Origin: Chondrus crispus
Taxonomy: Eukaryota > Rhodophyta > Florideophyceae > Gigartinales > Gigartinaceae
Assembly (NCBI RefSeq): GCF_000350225.1
Contig: NW_005179070.1
Coordinates: 1-64,000 of the forward strand
Length of the DNA stretch: 64,000 nucleotides
Direction of reading: 5' to 3'
Below are positions 62,173 to 64,000 of this stretch, one piece after another. The position numbers were made by a program, and so were the translations under genes. The notes under the pieces are model-generated. The model did not search any database and was not told where the DNA came from. It saw only the letters and a list, made by a program, of their open reading frames with translations. Numbering within the stretch: position 1 is the first letter of the stretch; each line of letters begins with the position of its first letter.

Positions 62173-64000
62173 TTAGTTGCGAATGATCCACTGCTCAGGG
62201 TGAATCGAGAGCATGCCTGTAGATACAGCGGCTTGTAGAGCAGCTTGAGACATCGACTTGGTCAGGCCATCGGCGATGTTACTCGCGCTACGAATAAACC
62301 CAATGTCTGAAATAGCCTTATCGCGGAAACCTTCTCGCGCAGCTGCGATATCCAACATAGTGCGCTTCTCTGACGTCCTAGAACCCTTAGAAATCACATC
62401 AAAGAGGGACTTAGAATCCGTGAACAGCTGGACCGGGATGCGGCGGCCATAGATCTCGCCGAGCTCAGCGGCGAGAGTGGCAGCGATGTCGAACAGGTCA
62501 CTGAAGGCGATTACCTCTCCAGCCATGGCAGAGCGGACAACCCGTTTGGACTTGTACGAATTGACGCTGATCGGAACGGAGCGGCCGTGGCCATCAGCAA
62601 GGAAGCAAATATGGCCAAGCTGCGTCGACAGGTCGTGGTTGTTGGCGAAGGAGGCGTCGGCGAAGCCGACGACGGGAAGGGACTCTTGATCAAGGGTGGC
62701 GATCTTGAGGGAGACGCGGTGGTCCGTGGCGTATCGTGTCGCTCTGTTGAGACGGCGGACAATCGCGGGCTGCTCCGCAAGGTAGCGGTCCTCGGTAACC
62801 TGTGCAAGTTGAGAGATCTCAAACTGGCAGTCCGGGCGAGTGTTGGCGAGCCACGCAAGTCTCATTCGCATCGACCGAAACTCTGAAAAGAACGCGTCGA
62901 GATGGAGCCGCTCCAGCTTCTGCAGGTAGAAGTGCTGGTTCTGTTCCAGGCTTCCATCCTTGTCGCGCGCAAGCGAGAAACCAGAGAAGGTGCAATGGAT
63001 GTGCTCGTCCTCGCCCATCTGGAAGCGCTCGTTGGTCTTTTTTGCCAGTTGACGGAAGCCAGGTGAACCGGCGCGTAGTAGGTCATCAACGTATCCGCCG
63101 CTAAGGCCCATGAGGAGACCATTTGACATGATCTTGTAGAGGGCCGGGTCAGACCGAAACGGGGTCATGCCCAAGTCATGTCGATGGTGCTCGTCTAGTG
63201 TCTTGTGCCAGAGGTCTCCGGAGTCACAGAGGCCGTACAGCGGTTTGAGCAGCTTGAGACACTGCTCCGGTTGTAGCTCGAACTCTGGGACGGGCTTGGT
63301 GATGAAGAGCTCTCGAGACAACGGTTCGGCGGACTGGAGGTATGCTTGGCGGACATCAGAAGACCAGATGTCGAAGCCGTGAATCGCGGCAAGGGCAAGC
63401 AGGAGGCGAATGGATTGCGGCTGTAGCGTAGCCGCACTGTGAACCATGAGAGCCTTCATGCGATCGCGATGTCCACCTATTACGTACCGCGCCTTGAACT
63501 TGACTTGACCGTCTTCTGCGGACTTGATGGCAAGCACGAAGCGACCTGGTAGGACGTTACCGTCGGGGGGAATCTCTTCTCGCAGGATGACGCTAAATGT
63601 CCCGCGGTCGAGTAGCCCGCGAATCTCATCACGTTTCGCTTGGGACATGTCCGGAGACGTGGCTCGGGGATCCTTTGGTTGGATGACTTCGGTTAAGTGA
63701 ACGCAGTCATCTTCATCATCCGGGGACGAGACGTGCGAAAGGCCATGATGAAGGTCAGCGAAGAAACAGTGGGCGACATCCACTGGGACAATATAACGCT
63801 TGACTTGGGCGACATTGAAGGGGCGAGCAGCACCGACCTTGACGTCCTGTATGTACACGAGTTTCTTGCTGGCGTCCATTCCGAGAACCGTAAAGGGCCC
63901 GAGCCACTCGCCAATACGGTGGTTCACGACTTTCTCTCGCCAGACTAAGACTTGATCGCCAGGGTCATAAGCGTGGTTGGCAGCGAGTGGGATAGAGTGT
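62173..64000 (-). mobile_element. Copia-3 pol, C-terminal part (RT, RNase H), runs off the window
   Basis: Open from the right window edge to the stop at 62173-62175. Near the edge HAYDPGDQVLVWREKVV and EWLGPFTVLGMD form the end of an integrase. RVT_2 follows: VKFKARYVIGGHRDRMK, IWSSDVRQAYLQSAEPLS and catalytic GGYVDDLLRAG. RNase H: VVGFADASFANNHD, SAMAGEVIAFSDLFD and LFTDSKSLFDVISKG, then SASNIADGLTKSM. It belongs to a Copia lineage quite different from Copia-1 and Copia-2. The visible part looks whole. Confidence 0.88.

Overview
The window looks like nuclear DNA of a eukaryote with compact, apparently intronless genes in a repeat-dominated region. A florideophyte red alga (Chondrus-like) is my best guess, from gene compactness, WD40-rich paralogues and abundant Copia and chromovirus Gypsy elements; this is inference, since no marker gene was identified. 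Bases 23189-23288 are an assembly gap of 100 N.

Bases 1-3171 hold the 3' part of a decayed LINE whose reverse transcriptase is followed by a zinc motif and a restriction-like endonuclease. Bases 3172-20716 are three tandem copies of a host cassette of up to 7.4 kb: a phosphotransferase-like kinase (+), a small cysteine-rich protein (-) convergent with it, and a WD40-repeat pseudogene (+). Kinase copies 1 and 2 are open and copy 3 is broken. Copy 3 is a mosaic, resembling copy 1 over most of the kinase and copy 2 at its 3' end, which points to gene conversion or unequal exchange. Bases 21819-22313 encode a small secreted TIMP/netrin-like protein.

From 22983 onward the window is almost all retroelements. 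Copia-1 (22983-28056, -) has identical 141-bp LTRs, a 5-bp target duplication and long open gag and pol. A 31-kb nest follows. Copia-2 (28438-59741, +) was entered by chromovirus Chromo-1 (29755-55463, -), which was entered by chromovirus Chromo-2 (39670-54272, -); a solo LTR (58058-59023) sits in another part of Copia-2. Every layer has matching 5-bp target duplications, and LTR divergence falls from outer to inner layer (about 6%, 3.6%, 1.3% by eye), as nesting requires. Bases 62173-64000 are the 3' half of a further Copia-type pol (Copia-3, -) that runs off the window.

The most interesting theme is that three of these elements carry a long open reading frame on the strand opposite to pol, starting just inside the 3' LTR and reading back toward pol: 30517-33030 in Chromo-1, 40801-42465 in Chromo-2 and 60689-62170 beside Copia-3. 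The two chromovirus products seem distantly related to each other. The Copia-3-linked product has a possible papain-like Cys-His-Asp set and ends tail to tail with pol, 2 bp apart.
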